Assembly (NCBI RefSeq): GCF_001895045.1
Contig: NZ_BDAM01000011.1
Span: forward strand, 124,001 to 188,000
DNA length: 64,000 bases
Source of the DNA: Rhodococcus coprophilus NBRC 100603
GTDB taxonomy: Bacteria; Actinomycetota; Actinomycetes; Mycobacteriales; Mycobacteriaceae
Direction: 5' to 3'
Made by a program: the position numbers and the translations under genes. Under the pieces are notes generated by a model. The model was given only the letters and a program-made list of their open reading frames with translations, was not told the DNA's origin and searched no databases. How positions within the stretch are numbered: the stretch's first letter is position 1; each line of letters starts with the position of its first letter. Of the stretch, positions 45,901 to 56,015 are shown one piece after another.

Positions 45901-46020
45901 ATGCAGGTGGAACCGCGGCCCTACGGGCGTCGACGCGAACTGGTCCTGATCGCTCTGATCGGTGTGCTCGGCCTGGTCACCACATTGCTGATCGTCATAC
46001 CCGGAGTGCTCGCAGCTTGA
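45901..46020 (+). CDS. 39-residue single-pass membrane micro-protein
   Basis: An ATG at 45901, with CGAGGAC upstream, opens a 39-residue frame: a basic head (MQVEPRPYGRRREL) and one hydrophobic helix (VLIALIGVLGLVTTLLIVIPG), ending VLAA. The stop overlaps the TTG start of the next gene, so the two would be translationally coupled. Basic-in topology is inferred. It is too short for most gene finders. The only clear evidence is ribosome-binding site, coupling and the membrane helix. Confidence 0.55.
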   Translation: MQVEPRPYGRRRELVLIALIGVLGLVTTLLIVIPGVLAA

Positions 46021-46508
46021 GCGGCCCTTCCGCGGCCGGCGACATCACGGTGCCGCTGTTCTACGAGCCCGGTGGTCACTGGAGGACGGTGGCCTACGGC
46101 CCGCTCCTGTGTGCGGTGGGTCTGGTCGTGGAGATCGCCACCGGACCGGTCGTGCACTGGGTGGCGCTGCCGGTGATCGCCGTCCTGCTCGCGGGATTCG
46201 CCTATCCGATGGTGGTCGCCGCCAAGCGGCACGTCAGCGTCGAGCTGACTCCGGCGACGCTGCGGCAGGGCACCGAGGAACTTCCGGTGGACGAAATAGA
46301 AGCCGTGCTGCCGCCGTCGGCGGACCCGTGGAAACCCGACCGGTGGGAGTCGGCGCGCACGCTCGGCGAACTCTCCGGTGTGCCCCGGGGGCGCACGGCC
46401 GTCGGCCTGCGGTTGCGCGGGGGCGGGTTGGTACGCGCATGGGCGAAGAATGCGGACGGACTGCGCACGCGGCTAGAGGATCTCGTTTCCGAGGAAGGTA
46501 CCCCCTAG
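46017..46508 (+). CDS. DUF3093-like membrane protein
   Basis: This 163-residue protein has two hydrophobic segments (about 25-43 and 48-66) close to the N-terminus, then a soluble beta-rich domain (RHVSVELTPATLRQGTEELPVDEIEAVL; VGLRLRGGGLVRAWAKN). The pattern looks like DUF3093 proteins (short double TM plus PH-like domain); that match is tentative. The TTG start at 46017 overlaps the micro-protein stop. Its own stop lies within the copper-type operator. Confidence 0.65.
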   Translation: MSGPSAAGDITVPLFYEPGGHWRTVAYGPLLCAVGLVVEIATGPVVHWVALPVIAVLLAGFAYPMVVAAKRHVSVELTPATLRQGTEELPVDEIEAVLPPSADPWKPDRWESARTLGELSGVPRGRTAVGLRLRGGGLVRAWAKNADGLRTRLEDLVSEEGTP

Positions 46509-46517
46509 GGGTATATT
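46499..46517. promoter_or_regulatory. CsoR-type copper operator with -10 box
   Basis: TACCCCCTAGGGGTATA (46499-46515) is an interrupted palindrome of C4-5/G4 arms, the CsoR-family copper operator pattern. TATATT (46512-46517) next to it is a good -10 box. The sequence overlaps the stop codon of the upstream gene (46506-46508) and lies about 33 bases ahead of the copZ-like start. Copper-induced derepression is inferred; no csoR gene is in the window. Confidence 0.65.
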
Positions 46518-46547
46518 CGGCTGGGTCCCCTGCCGAAAGGAACACCC

Positions 46548-46751
46548 ATGCAGACCACCTACCGCGTCGAAGGCATGACTTGCGGACACTGCGTCGCCGC
46601 AGTCGAAGAAGAGGTCGGTGCGCTCGACGGCGTGACCGCCGCGAAGGCCGACCTCGAGACCGGACAGCTCGTCGTGGACAGCGGCGACGAACCGGACCGG
46701 AATGCCGTCGCCGCCGCTGTCGACGAAGCGGGTTACACGCTCGCGTCCTGA
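46548..46751 (+). CDS. copZ: Copper chaperone CopZ-like HMA-domain protein
   Basis: This 67-residue ferredoxin-fold protein is one heavy-metal-associated domain with MTCGHC (metal-binding C12 and C15). It delivers Cu(I) to copper ATPases in the family. No copA lies nearby. AAAGGAA precedes the ATG. Its last 19 bases overlap the 3-prime end of the convergent acyl-CoA dehydrogenase gene. Confidence 0.88.
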   Translation: MQTTYRVEGMTCGHCVAAVEEEVGALDGVTAAKADLETGQLVVDSGDEPDRNAVAAAVDEAGYTLAS

Positions 46752-48679
46752 AGCGGAACCATCGCGCCCTCTCGATCGAGCATCGCCGAACCGAGCAGAT
46801 GGTCCGGCACGCCCAAGCCCTCGACCAGCGTCAGCGCATGCGGCCGGAGGGTGCGGCACCGCTCGTTGATACCGCGCGTGACCGCCTTCGCCCGCTCGAC
46901 GGACAACTGCCGGTGCTCCATGAACCAGGCCTTGTCCCCGTCGATGACGGTGAGGGCATAGAGGTCGCACAGTTCCGACAGCAGTCCGCATGCTGTTTCG
47001 TCCGCACAATCGCTGATCGCCGCGACGAACGCTTCGAGCACAACGCGATCGATGTGCGCCTCGGCGGCGTGCAGGACGTGATCCTGAACGGAGTTGAACG
47101 CGTCGAACGCGTTCTCCTCGCGGTTCATGGCGGCCTGGAGACGCCGCGCCGCAGTCGAGATCAGATACTGCTCACGGTCCTCGAACATGGTGAGCTGCGT
47201 GCCCCGGTTGAAGAGGCTGCCGTCCTCCTCGTTGTCCTGCCGGGTGTCGACGAAGGTCTGGATGATCTGCTGCGCGGCGGTGCGCTTCTTGACCACGTCG
47301 GAGATCGTCGTCGCCGCGAAGCGCATCCACTCGACCGGGCTCATGCCCTGGACCTCGTCGGCGTAGGAGGTGAGCAGTTCCTTCGCCACGAGCTGGGTGA
47401 GGACGTGGTTGTCACCTTCGAACGTGGTGAACACGTCGACGTCGGCGCGCAGAGCGGTTAGCCGGTTCTCCGCCATGTAACCCGCCCCGCCGCAGGCTTC
47501 GCGGCACTCCTGGATCGCCCGCGACGCGTGCCAGGTATTGGCGACCTTCAAGCCTGCCGCACGACCCTCGAGTTCGCGTTGCTCCTGCGGATCGAGGTCC
47601 TTCAGCGACATCGACTGCAGCCGGTTCATCGTGCCGAGCAACTCGTTCTGGGCGAACCCCAGCGCGTAGGACCGGGCGATCAGCGGAAGCAGGCGGCGCT
47701 GATGGACCAGATAATCCATGATCGGCACCTCCGCGTCCCGGCCGGGCGCATCGAACTGCCGGCGCTTCTCCGCGTACGTCGTCGCGATGGTCAGCGCGAC
47801 CCGCGCCGCTGCTCCGGCGGACCCACCCACGGTGACGCGGCCGCGCACGAGCGTGCCGACCATGGTGAAGAACCGGCGGCTCGGATTGTCGATCGAGGAG
47901 ACATAGGTGCCGTCCGGCTCGACGTCCGAATACTTGTTGAGCAGGTTCTCGCGGGGGATGCGCACCGAGTCGAACATGATCCGCCCGTTGTCGACGCCCG
48001 GCAGGCCGCCCTTGTGCCCACAGTCCGAGGTCGTCACCCCGGGCAGGTCGTTGCCGTCTTCGTCGCGGATCGGAACCACGAAGCAGTGCACACCCTGGGA
48101 CTCACCCTGCGTGATCAGCTGAGCGAACACCGCCGCGACCCTGGCGTGCTGCGCGGCCCCGCCGATGTAGTCCTTCCGCGAGGACGGAGTCGGGGAGTGG
48201 ACGACGAACTCCTGGGTCTCGGGGTCGTACGTCGCGGTGGTCTCCAGAGCCTGGACGTCGCTGCCGTGCCCGGTCTCGGTCATCGCGAAGCATCCGAGCA
48301 GATCGAGGTCGATCAGCGGCCGGATGTACTTCGCGTGGGGCCGCTCGGTGCCGAGGTTCTCGATGGCGCCGCCGAACAGACCCCACTGCACTCCCGCTTT
48401 GACCATGAGCGACAGATCCGACATGGCGAGCATCTCGATCGACGCGACCGCGCCACCGGGGTCGCCGGTGCCGCCCGACTCGACGGAGAAGCCGGACGCC
48501 GCGTAGCCCCGCTCCGCCAGGATCTTCATCTGATCGAGAGTGATGGCACGGGCCTTCTCGAGGTCCGGGGTGTAATGCGGCGCGAAGGCGTCGTGGGCGA
48601 GATCGGTGCGGGCGCGGTCACGGGCGTCGTGCCACGCGCCGTCGAGCGCGGTGCGGAGGTGTTCGGCTGTGGTCGGCAT
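46733..48679 (-). CDS. Acyl-CoA dehydrogenase/oxidase family flavoprotein
   Basis: This 648-residue protein is much longer than the usual 380-residue acyl-CoA dehydrogenase and matches the acyl-CoA oxidase-like form. The FAD-binding [20 protein letters not shown] and the central helical domain ([38 protein letters not shown]) are visible. A C-terminal oxidase-like domain ends it. It acts on fatty acyl-CoA in beta-oxidation by inference. It overlaps the copZ-like gene tail to tail by 19 bases. hemL is divergent 126 bases away. Confidence 0.9.
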   Translation of the reverse strand: MPTTAEHLRTALDGAWHDARDRARTDLAHDAFAPHYTPDLEKARAITLDQMKILAERGYAASGFSVESGGTGDPGGAVASIEMLAMSDLSLMVKAGVQWGLFGGAIENLGTERPHAKYIRPLIDLDLLGCFAMTETGHGSDVQALETTATYDPETQEFVVHSPTPSSRKDYIGGAAQHARVAAVFAQLITQGESQGVHCFVVPIRDEDGNDLPGVTTSDCGHKGGLPGVDNGRIMFDSVRIPRENLLNKYSDVEPDGTYVSSIDNPSRRFFTMVGTLVRGRVTVGGSAGAAARVALTIATTYAEKRRQFDAPGRDAEVPIMDYLVHQRRLLPLIARSYALGFAQNELLGTMNRLQSMSLKDLDPQEQRELEGRAAGLKVANTWHASRAIQECREACGGAGYMAENRLTALRADVDVFTTFEGDNHVLTQLVAKELLTSYADEVQGMSPVEWMRFAATTISDVVKKRTAAQQIIQTFVDTRQDNEEDGSLFNRGTQLTMFEDREQYLISTAARRLQAAMNREENAFDAFNSVQDHVLHAAEAHIDRVVLEAFVAAISDCADETACGLLSELCDLYALTVIDGDKAWFMEHRQLSVERAKAVTRGINERCRTLRPHALTLVEGLGVPDHLLGSAMLDREGAMVPLQDASV

Positions 48680-48805
48680 GGCATCGACCCTAGGATGCTG
48701 CGACCGCGAAAGGGGAGCCTTTACCTACGCTCAGGGAGAAGAAACACAACAGGTTTGGGCAACCGGTTTTTTGGCAAATCCGGCGAAACTGGGACACTGG
48801 AAGTC

Positions 48806-50131
48806 GTGACTGCGACCCCCGATGCCTCGCCCGCCCGCGACACCCGATCAGCCGCACTCTTCCAGCGGGCATCGAAGGTTACTCCCGGCGGTGTCAATTC
48901 TCCCGTCCGCGCCTTCGGATCAGTGGGCGGCACGCCGCGCTTCATCGCCTCGGGTTCGGGTTGCACCCTCACCGACGTCGACGGCAATACCTACGTCGAC
49001 CTGGTGTGTTCCTGGGGGCCGATGATCCTCGGACACGCTCATCCGGCCGTCGTCGAAGCCGTGCGCACGACCGCCGGATCCGGCTTGTCGTTCGGTGCGC
49101 CCACCGCCGGCGAGGTCGAACTCGCCGAAGAAATCGTCGCCCGGATCGCTCCCGTCGAAGAGGTCCGGCTCGTCAACTCCGGTACCGAAGCCACCATGAG
49201 CGCGGTGCGTCTGGCGCGCGGATTCACCGGCCGATCCAAAATTGTGAAGTTCGCCGGCTGTTATCACGGTCACGTGGATGCCCTCCTCGCCGACGCCGGC
49301 TCCGGGCTCGCCACCTTCGGCTTGCCCACCTCGCCCGGCGTGACCGGAGCGCAGGCGGGCGACACACTCGTGGTCCCCTACAACGATCTCGACGCCGTGC
49401 GCGCCGTGTTCGAGGCGAACCGCGGTGAGATCGCCGCGGTCATCACCGAGGCAGCCGCCGGCAACATGGGCACCGTGCCCCCGCTCCCCGGCTTCAACGA
49501 GGGACTGCGGGCGCTGACCCGTGAGCACGGCGCGCTGCTGATCATGGACGAGGTGATGACGGGATTCCGCGCGAGCTCCACCGGCTGGTACGGCATCGAC
49601 GGGGTCGCGGGCGACCTGATGACGTTCGGCAAGGTGATGAGCGGCGGACTGCCGGCCGCGGCCTTCGGTGGCCGCGCCGACGTCATGGCACACCTCGCCC
49701 CCGCAGGCGCCGTGTATCAGGCAGGCACCCTCTCCGGTAACCCCGTCGCCGTCGCCGCCGGTCTCGCGAGCCTGCGCGCCGCGGACGCCGAGGTGTACGC
49801 GACGCTCGACCGCAACGCCGCGACGCTCGGCCGCCTGCTCGGCGAGGCGCTCGCCTCCGAGGGCGTTCCGCACCGCATCCAGAACGCAGGCACCCTGCTC
49901 AGCGTGTTCTTCACCGAGGACCCGGTGACGAACTACGAGGAGGCCAAAGCCGCGCAGACCTGGCGGTTCCCCGCGTTCTTCCACTCATTGCTCGAGCACG
50001 GCGTGTACGCCCCGCCGAGCGCGTTCGAGACGTGGTTCGTCTCGTCCGCTCTCGACGATGACGCGTTCTCCCGGATCGCCGATGCGCTGCCGCACGCGGC
50101 GCGCGCAGCCGCCGCCGCGACCGCACCGTGA
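48806..50131 (+). CDS. hemL: Glutamate-1-semialdehyde 2,1-aminomutase
   Basis: This 441-residue PLP enzyme converts glutamate-1-semialdehyde to 5-aminolevulinate, the step between HemA and HemB. PLP lysine K276 lies in [12 protein letters not shown]. Other family marks are [26 protein letters not shown] and [13 protein letters not shown] at 48806 is chosen. It is separate from the rex-hem operon and heads the cytochrome c genes, which need haem. Confidence 0.95.
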   Translation: MTATPDASPARDTRSAALFQRASKVTPGGVNSPVRAFGSVGGTPRFIASGSGCTLTDVDGNTYVDLVCSWGPMILGHAHPAVVEAVRTTAGSGLSFGAPTAGEVELAEEIVARIAPVEEVRLVNSGTEATMSAVRLARGFTGRSKIVKFAGCYHGHVDALLADAGSGLATFGLPTSPGVTGAQAGDTLVVPYNDLDAVRAVFEANRGEIAAVITEAAAGNMGTVPPLPGFNEGLRALTREHGALLIMDEVMTGFRASSTGWYGIDGVAGDLMTFGKVMSGGLPAAAFGGRADVMAHLAPAGAVYQAGTLSGNPVAVAAGLASLRAADAEVYATLDRNAATLGRLLGEALASEGVPHRIQNAGTLLSVFFTEDPVTNYEEAKAAQTWRFPAFFHSLLEHGVYAPPSAFETWFVSSALDDDAFSRIADALPHAARAAAAATAP

Positions 50132-50221
50132 CTACCGCCGGATGACCGACCCGAAGACGACCCGCCCGTAGAACGACCCACCCGCCCGCTCACTCCGCCC
50201 ATCACCCCGAGGAATACTCAC

Positions 50222-50872
50222 GTGACCGAAGCCGCCCAGTCCGAGACCCGCACCATCGTGCACGTGCTCCGGCACGGTGAGGTGCACAACCCCGACGGCA
50301 TCCTGTACGGCCGTCTCCCCGGATTCCGGCTGTCGACGACCGGTGAGGCGCAGGCCCGGGCCGTCGCGGCATCCCTCGCCGACCACGACATCGCGCACGT
50401 GGTCGCGTCGCCGCTCGAGCGTGCGCAGCAGACTGCCGGTCCCATCGCGGAAAAGCACGGACTCACCATCCGCACCGACGAGAACCTCATCGAAGCCGCC
50501 AACGACTTCGAGGGCCTCAAGGTGTCGGTGGGCGACGGTGCGCTGGGCAAGCCCCGGCATTGGTGGAAGCTCCGCGATCCGTTCACCCCGTCGTGGGGCG
50601 AGCCCTACCTGCAGATCGCGCATCGCATGCTCGCGGCGGTCAATGCCGCCCGCGTTGCCGCCGTCGGTCGCGAAGCCGTGTGTGTGAGCCACCAGTTGCC
50701 GGTGTGGACGCTGCGTCGGTTCCTCGAGGGCGAACGCCTGTGGCACGACCCGCGTCACCGCCAGTGCTCCCTCGCCTCGCTTACCTCGCTCGTCTACGAG
50801 GGCGACACCCTGGTCGATCTCGTCTACTCCGAGCCGGCCGGCGCATCCGACCCGACCGTCCACGGCGCATGA
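50222..50872 (+). CDS. Histidine phosphatase family protein
   Basis: This 216-residue protein has VHVLRHGEVHNPDGILYGRLPG (catalytic RHGE) and the downstream SHQLPVWTLRRFLEG with the second His. It belongs to the broad phosphoglycerate-mutase-like phosphatases; substrate unknown. A GTG at 50222 follows GAGGAATACTCAC. Its stop overlaps the TlpA-like gene start (ATGA). The positional match is Rv0525, also next to the System II cytochrome c genes. Confidence 0.85.
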   Translation: MTEAAQSETRTIVHVLRHGEVHNPDGILYGRLPGFRLSTTGEAQARAVAASLADHDIAHVVASPLERAQQTAGPIAEKHGLTIRTDENLIEAANDFEGLKVSVGDGALGKPRHWWKLRDPFTPSWGEPYLQIAHRMLAAVNAARVAAVGREAVCVSHQLPVWTLRRFLEGERLWHDPRHRQCSLASLTSLVYEGDTLVDLVYSEPAGASDPTVHGA

Positions 50873-51471
50873 GAAAAGCGTTCGTGGCGTTCTGCGCGGC
50901 ACTGCTGGGTGCCGGGCTTCTCTCGTCGTGCGCGACCGGAGACGATGCCGTCGCAACCGGCGGCACGTTCGACTTCGTCTCGCCGGGCGGGCAGACCCGC
51001 ATCTTCTACGACCCGCCCGCCGAGCGCGGGACCCTGGGGGAACTGTCCGGCGACGACCTCATGAACGAGGGCACCACGATCTCCCTCGAGGACTTCGCCG
51101 GGCAGGTCGTCGTGCTCAACGTGTGGGGCCAGTGGTGCGCGCCGTGCCGTAACGAAGCCGACGACCTGGAAGAGGTCTACGAGCAGACCAAGGACCTCGG
51201 AGTCGAGTTCCTCGGCATCAACGTCCGCGACAACCAGCGCGACAAGGCCCAGGATTTCGTGGTGTCCCAGCAGGTCGGCTACCCGTCGATCTACGACCCG
51301 TCGATGCGCTCGCTCCTCGCGCTCGGGCGCAACTATCCGACCTCCGTCGTGCCGACCACCGTCGTCCTCGACCGCGACCACCGCGTCGCGGCCGTGTTCC
51401 TCACCGAACTGCTGGCGAGCGACCTGCAACCCGTCGTGGAACGGGTCGCGGCCGAATCGGACGAAGGGTAG
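50869..51471 (+). CDS. TlpA/ResA-like thiol-disulfide oxidoreductase lipoprotein
   Basis: This 200-residue protein has a lipobox (LLSSC, Cys21) and a thioredoxin fold with the WCAPC active site (C90, C93). A cis-proline region VVPTTVVLD is present. As a CcsX/ResA-type protein it keeps apocytochrome c cysteines reduced on the outer membrane side so haem can be attached. It lies two bases upstream of ccdA and is translationally coupled to the phosphatase. Rv0526 is the positional match. Confidence 0.9.
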   Translation: MRKAFVAFCAALLGAGLLSSCATGDDAVATGGTFDFVSPGGQTRIFYDPPAERGTLGELSGDDLMNEGTTISLEDFAGQVVVLNVWGQWCAPCRNEADDLEEVYEQTKDLGVEFLGINVRDNQRDKAQDFVVSQQVGYPSIYDPSMRSLLALGRNYPTSVVPTTVVLDRDHRVAAVFLTELLASDLQPVVERVAAESDEG

Positions 51472-51473
51472 CT

Positions 51474-52340
51474 GTGAGCGGGGCAGCGGGCGCGGATGTG
51501 CTGTGGCGGGGTACTGCTGAGGTGGTACTGGCTTCCGGTGTCGGCGAAACTTTCCAGAACACCGCGCTTTCCGGGCCGCTTCTGCTCGCCATCGGAGCGT
51601 GCATGCTCGCCGGTCTCGTGTCGTTCGCGTCGCCGTGCGTGGTTCCCCTCGTCCCCGGCTATCTGTCGTATCTCGCGGGTGTGGTCGGCGCCGAGGCGCC
51701 GGCCGTCACAGCGGACCAGGCGGGTGCACGCACCACCAAGGTCCGTGACGACGGCCGCTTGCGTGTCGCCGGTGCTGCCGCACTGTTCGTCCTGGGTTTC
51801 ACCGTGGTCTTCGTCCTGGCGACGGCATCGGTCTTCGGGGCGATCTCGGCGCTCGCCGTCAACCGCGAACTGCTCATGCGCATCGGTGGCGTCGTCACCA
51901 TCGTCATGGGACTGGTGTTCATCGGACTCATCCCGGCGCTCCAGCGCGACACCCGTCCCGAGCCCCGGCGCATCTCCAGTCTGGCCGGCGCTCCGCTTCT
52001 CGGCGCGGTGTTCGCGCTCGGCTGGACTCCGTGCCTCGGCCCGACGCTCGCCGGCGTGATCTCGCTGGCGGCAGGTACCGAGGGCACGACCGCAGCCCGC
52101 GGTGTGACCCTGATCGTGGCCTACTGCCTCGGTCTGGGTCTGCCGTTCATCGTCCTCGCGCTCGGGTCGGCCAGAGCCCTGCGCGGAGTGGGCTGGTTGC
52201 GTACGCATGCGCGTACCGTGCAAATCGTCGGCGGCGTGCTGCTCATCGTCGTCGGAATCGCTCTCGTCACCGGGGCATGGGACGTGTTCGTGTCCTGGGT
52301 TCGTGACGCCTTCATCTCGGAAGTGATCTTGCCAGTATGA
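51474..52340 (+). CDS. ccdA: Cytochrome c biogenesis protein CcdA
   Basis: This 288-residue membrane protein carries electrons across the membrane to the TlpA-like lipoprotein. It has six or more TM segments, with the two redox cysteines in FASPCVVPLVPGYLSYLAG and GWTPCLGPTLAGVISLA. The GTG at 51474 follows the TlpA-like stop by two bases. It overlaps resB (ATGA). Confidence 0.93.
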   Translation: MSGAAGADVLWRGTAEVVLASGVGETFQNTALSGPLLLAIGACMLAGLVSFASPCVVPLVPGYLSYLAGVVGAEAPAVTADQAGARTTKVRDDGRLRVAGAAALFVLGFTVVFVLATASVFGAISALAVNRELLMRIGGVVTIVMGLVFIGLIPALQRDTRPEPRRISSLAGAPLLGAVFALGWTPCLGPTLAGVISLAAGTEGTTAARGVTLIVAYCLGLGLPFIVLALGSARALRGVGWLRTHARTVQIVGGVLLIVVGIALVTGAWDVFVSWVRDAFISEVILPV

Positions 52341-54028
52341 CCGCTACAGACACGTCCGCTCCCGCGCCGAAGCCCGCACCGCCGCGCCAGAGCCCCGCCG
52401 GGAAGGCGTTCGCTCTCGTACGCAACACCTGGCGCGGACTGACCTCCATGCGGACGGCGCTGGTGCTGTTGTTCCTGCTCGCGCTCGCCGCGATTCCCGG
52501 CGCGCTGTTGCCGCAGCGCAGTCTCAACGCCGGCAAGGTCGACGAGTACATCGCCGCCCGACCGACGCTCGGCCCGCTCATGGACCGGCTCGAACTGTTC
52601 GACGTGTTCGGCAGCTTCTGGTTCACCGCGATCTACGTCCTGCTGTTCGTCTCGCTTGTCGGGTGCATCCTGCCCCGCTGCGTGGCGCACTATCGCGCCC
52701 TGCGCACCCCGCCGGTTCCGGCGCCGCGCAACTTCGCCCGCCTGCCCCACCACGTCGAGACGACGGTCGACGACGCACCCGACGCGGTGGTCGAGCGGGT
52801 GCGCGGCCAGTTGCGCGGATGGAAGGTCGAGCGTCGTGAGGGCGGACCCCGCGCGCGTGACGGCGAGCTGACCCTCTCGGCAGAGAAGGGGTATCTCCGG
52901 GAGGTCGGGAACCTGGTCTTCCACATCTCACTCGTCGCGTTGCTCGCGGCGGTCGCGATCGGCAAGCTCCTCGGTTACGAGGGACAGCGCATCGTCGTCG
53001 CGAACGGCGAGGAATTCTGCACGACCTCGCCGGCGGCGTTCGACTCGTTCATCGCGGGCGTGAACCTCGACGGCACGGGGCTCAACCCGATGTGCGTGCG
53101 CGTCAACGACTTCTCGGCCGACTACCTCGACAACGGCCAGGCCGAGATGTTCACCTCCAACATCGAATACCAGTACGGCGACGACCTCTCGTCCGACACC
53201 TGGCGCGATGCCCAGTTGAAGGTCAACCACCCGCTGCGCGTCGGCAGCGACCGCGTGTACCTCCAGGGACACGGCTACGCGCCCACGTTCACCGTTACCT
53301 GGCCCAACGGCGAGACCCGCACCGAGACGCTGCAATGGGCGCCGGAAGACGCCACGACGTTCCTCAGCAGTGGCGCGATGCGCTTCGACCCGCCGGGCGA
53401 CATGTTCACCGAGCAGGACGAGCGTCGGAAGAACCAGATCGCGATCGAGGGACTGTTCGCTCCCACCGCCTCGTTCCACGGCACGCTGTTGTCGTCGGTG
53501 TTCCCCGCGATGCTCGACCCAGCGGTCGCGATCGACGTCTACAAGGGCGAAGCCGGTCTCGATACCGGTAGTCCCCAGTCGTTGTTCTCCCTCAACAAGG
53601 AACTGATCAACCAGGGACGTCTCGTCAAACAGGATCGCGTGAACCTCATGCCGGGGGAGAGCGTGACCCTCGCGGACGGCACGCAGGTGCGTTTCGACGG
53701 TGCCGTCGACTTCGTGAACCTGCAGGTGTCGCACGACCCGGCGCAGCAGTGGGTGCTGGTGGCCGCGATCGCCATGATGGCGGGCCTGCTGGTGTCGCTG
53801 GTGGTGAAACGGCGGAGAATATGGGTCCGGGTGTACCCGGACGGTACAGTGGCAGACGGTAAACGACGAACTGTAGTAGAGGTCGGTGGGCTCGCGCGTA
53901 CCGACCAGGCCGGATGGGGCGACGAGTTCGACCGCCTGGTCGAGCGCCTCCTCGGGCATTCCCCCACGCACGTCAACGCTGCACACGACATCGCCTCCGC
54001 CTCGGCGGCACAGGAGAAAAAGGCATGA
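52337..54028 (+). CDS. resB: Cytochrome c biogenesis protein ResB
   Basis: This 563-residue membrane protein is one half of the System II haem-handling complex. It has N-terminal TM helices (about 32-52, 93-117), a big extracytoplasmic domain and C-terminal TM (WVLVAAIAMMAGLLVSLVV). The signature GCILPRC and the RGLTSMRTALVLLFLLALAAIPG start are present. It is coupled to ccdA and ccsB by four-base overlaps. Confidence 0.93.
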   Translation: MTATDTSAPAPKPAPPRQSPAGKAFALVRNTWRGLTSMRTALVLLFLLALAAIPGALLPQRSLNAGKVDEYIAARPTLGPLMDRLELFDVFGSFWFTAIYVLLFVSLVGCILPRCVAHYRALRTPPVPAPRNFARLPHHVETTVDDAPDAVVERVRGQLRGWKVERREGGPRARDGELTLSAEKGYLREVGNLVFHISLVALLAAVAIGKLLGYEGQRIVVANGEEFCTTSPAAFDSFIAGVNLDGTGLNPMCVRVNDFSADYLDNGQAEMFTSNIEYQYGDDLSSDTWRDAQLKVNHPLRVGSDRVYLQGHGYAPTFTVTWPNGETRTETLQWAPEDATTFLSSGAMRFDPPGDMFTEQDERRKNQIAIEGLFAPTASFHGTLLSSVFPAMLDPAVAIDVYKGEAGLDTGSPQSLFSLNKELINQGRLVKQDRVNLMPGESVTLADGTQVRFDGAVDFVNLQVSHDPAQQWVLVAAIAMMAGLLVSLVVKRRRIWVRVYPDGTVADGKRRTVVEVGGLARTDQAGWGDEFDRLVERLLGHSPTHVNAAHDIASASAAQEKKA

Positions 54029-54999
54029 CACTCAACGAGACACTCGGGCAGTACAGCGACTGGGCCTTCGAGTCCGCATTCGCGGTACTGGTACTCGCAC
54101 TGATCCTGCTGGTCGCCGAGTACGCGACGTACCGTGCCGACGCCGTCGCCGAGCGCGAGCGCGAACGTGTGCTGGTCCCCTCGGGTAATGCTCCCCTCGA
54201 CGGGCCGGGCCGGGTTCCCGAGTCGAATGCCCGCCCGCTCTCCCAGCGCCTCGGCAACATGGGACGCGCACTCGTTTTCGTGGTCGCAGGTCTTCAGATC
54301 GCGTCCATCGTGTTGCGCGGCCTGGCCACCGAGCGGTTCCCGCTCGGCAACATGTACGAGTTCGTCGCGATGGCGTGTGCGACTGCGATCGTCTTCGGTC
54401 TCGTGGTGCTCCGCAAGCCCTCTTACCGGATCATGTGGGTGTACGTATTGGTCCCGGTGCTCATCCTGATGTTCCTCGCCGCGACTGTGCTGTATGCCGA
54501 CGCCGCGCCTGTGGTGCCCGCCCTGCGGTCGTTCTGGCTCCCCATCCACGTCACGATCATCAGTGTCGGAAGCGGCATCTTCCTCGTCTCCGGCGTCGCG
54601 AGCCTGCTGTTCCTCCTGCGTATCCGGTTCCCGAAGGGCGAAGCGCACAGTGGGGTGTTCGCCTCGATCGCTCAGCGTCTTCCCGACGCCCAGACGCTCG
54701 ACCGCCTCGCCTACCGCACGACGATCATCGGCTTCCCGCTGTTCGGTGCCGGTATCATCCTCGGCGCCATCTGGGCGGAAGCGGCGTGGGGCCGGTTCTG
54801 GGGCTGGGACCCGAAGGAAACCGTCTCGTTCATCACCTGGGTCATCTACGCCGCGTACCTCCACGCGCGTGCCACCTCGGGCTGGCGTAACACCCGCGCG
54901 GCCTGGATCAACGTCGCGGGCTTCGTGGCGATGCTGTTCAACCTGTTCATCATCAACATGGTGGTGTCGGGCTTGCACTCGTACGCCGGGCTGAACTGA
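54025..54999 (+). CDS. ccsB: Cytochrome c biogenesis protein CcsB/CcsA
   Basis: This 324-residue membrane protein holds the WWD haem-binding domain: WGRFWGWDPKETVSFITW. Conserved His near IHVTIISVG and HARATSGWR can ligate haem. With ResB it carries haem to the outer face and joins it to apocytochrome c. It overlaps resB by four bases and closes the operon. Confidence 0.94.
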   Translation: MTLNETLGQYSDWAFESAFAVLVLALILLVAEYATYRADAVAERERERVLVPSGNAPLDGPGRVPESNARPLSQRLGNMGRALVFVVAGLQIASIVLRGLATERFPLGNMYEFVAMACATAIVFGLVVLRKPSYRIMWVYVLVPVLILMFLAATVLYADAAPVVPALRSFWLPIHVTIISVGSGIFLVSGVASLLFLLRIRFPKGEAHSGVFASIAQRLPDAQTLDRLAYRTTIIGFPLFGAGIILGAIWAEAAWGRFWGWDPKETVSFITWVIYAAYLHARATSGWRNTRAAWINVAGFVAMLFNLFIINMVVSGLHSYAGLN

Positions 55000-55051
55000 C
55001 CCGACCCTGCTATCGTCTCGCCGTCGCACACGAACGGCGGGGGGAGACGCG

Positions 55052-56008
55052 GTGGGGGACGGAACGCAGCTACCAGGGGCGGAACGGCCGACCGCACTGG
55101 ATCTCGACGCATCGCTTCTCGTCCGCCCGGTGGCCTCACCGCCGCGCAAAGGATGGCGTCGTGCCGTGTTCCGGGCGACCGGTGGCCTCCTGACGATCGG
55201 TGACGGCGCCCGCGAGCAACGCCGCCGCGAACTCGTCGAAAGAGTGCGCACGCCCTCGCACGGCTGTTCCCGGATCGCGTTGCTGAGCCTCAAGGGCGGC
55301 GTCGGGAAGACGACCACCACGGTCACCCTCGGATCGACGTTCGCTGCGCTTCGCGGGGATCGGGTCGTCGCGGTGGACGCGAACCCGGATCGCGGGACGC
55401 TCAGCCAGAAGATCGGCGGCGAGACCACCGCGACTGTCCGGACGTTGCTGCGCGACGAACAGCGGCTCGTCACCTACGCCGACGTCCGCGAGTACATGTC
55501 GCAGAACTCGCATCGGCTGGAGGTTCTCGCTTCGGATACGGACCCGGCGGTATCGGAAGCATTCAGCGGAGAAGACTACGAGCGCACCCTTGCCGTCCTC
55601 GAACGCTTCTACAGCATCGTGCTCACGGATTGCGGAACCGGACTCATGCATTCGGCGATGCGCTCGATTCTGGGAAACGCGGACACCCTGATCGTCATCA
55701 GTTCTGGATCAGTGGACGGCGCGCAGAGCGCCTCGGCGACGCTCGACTGGCTCGAGGCACACGGTTACCGGGATCTCGTCGCGGGATCCGTCGCAGTGGT
55801 CAACGCGGTGCGGCCACGCTCAGGGAAAGTCGATCTAGACCGGCTCGTAGGACATTTCGCGCTGCGATGCCGCGCGGTGCACGTGCTGCCGTTCGATCCG
55901 CATCTGGAGGAGGGCGCGGACATCGATCTGGACCGTCTGCAGGACGGTACCCGGCGGGCTCTGCTCGAACTCGCAGCCGACGTCGCTGCCGGTTTCTCCT
56001 CGTCCTAG
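55052..56008 (+). CDS. MinD/ParA-like P-loop ATPase
   Basis: This 318-residue protein has an Arg-rich N-terminal region (about 28-75) and a SIMIBI-class ATPase domain with LLSLKGGVGKTTTTVTLGS (deviant Walker A KGGVGKT) and VAVDANPDRG (Walker A-prime-like). TDCGTGLMHSA holds the Walker B-like Asp. Actinobacteria have such ATPases in type VII secretion and in cell-pole control; Rv0530 has the same place. No EsxA-like gene is near. The start ATG/GTG at 55052 follows GGGGGGAGACGC. Role unknown. Confidence 0.85.
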   Translation: MGDGTQLPGAERPTALDLDASLLVRPVASPPRKGWRRAVFRATGGLLTIGDGAREQRRRELVERVRTPSHGCSRIALLSLKGGVGKTTTTVTLGSTFAALRGDRVVAVDANPDRGTLSQKIGGETTATVRTLLRDEQRLVTYADVREYMSQNSHRLEVLASDTDPAVSEAFSGEDYERTLAVLERFYSIVLTDCGTGLMHSAMRSILGNADTLIVISSGSVDGAQSASATLDWLEAHGYRDLVAGSVAVVNAVRPRSGKVDLDRLVGHFALRCRAVHVLPFDPHLEEGADIDLDRLQDGTRRALLELAADVAAGFSSS

Positions 56009-56015
56009 GTGATCG

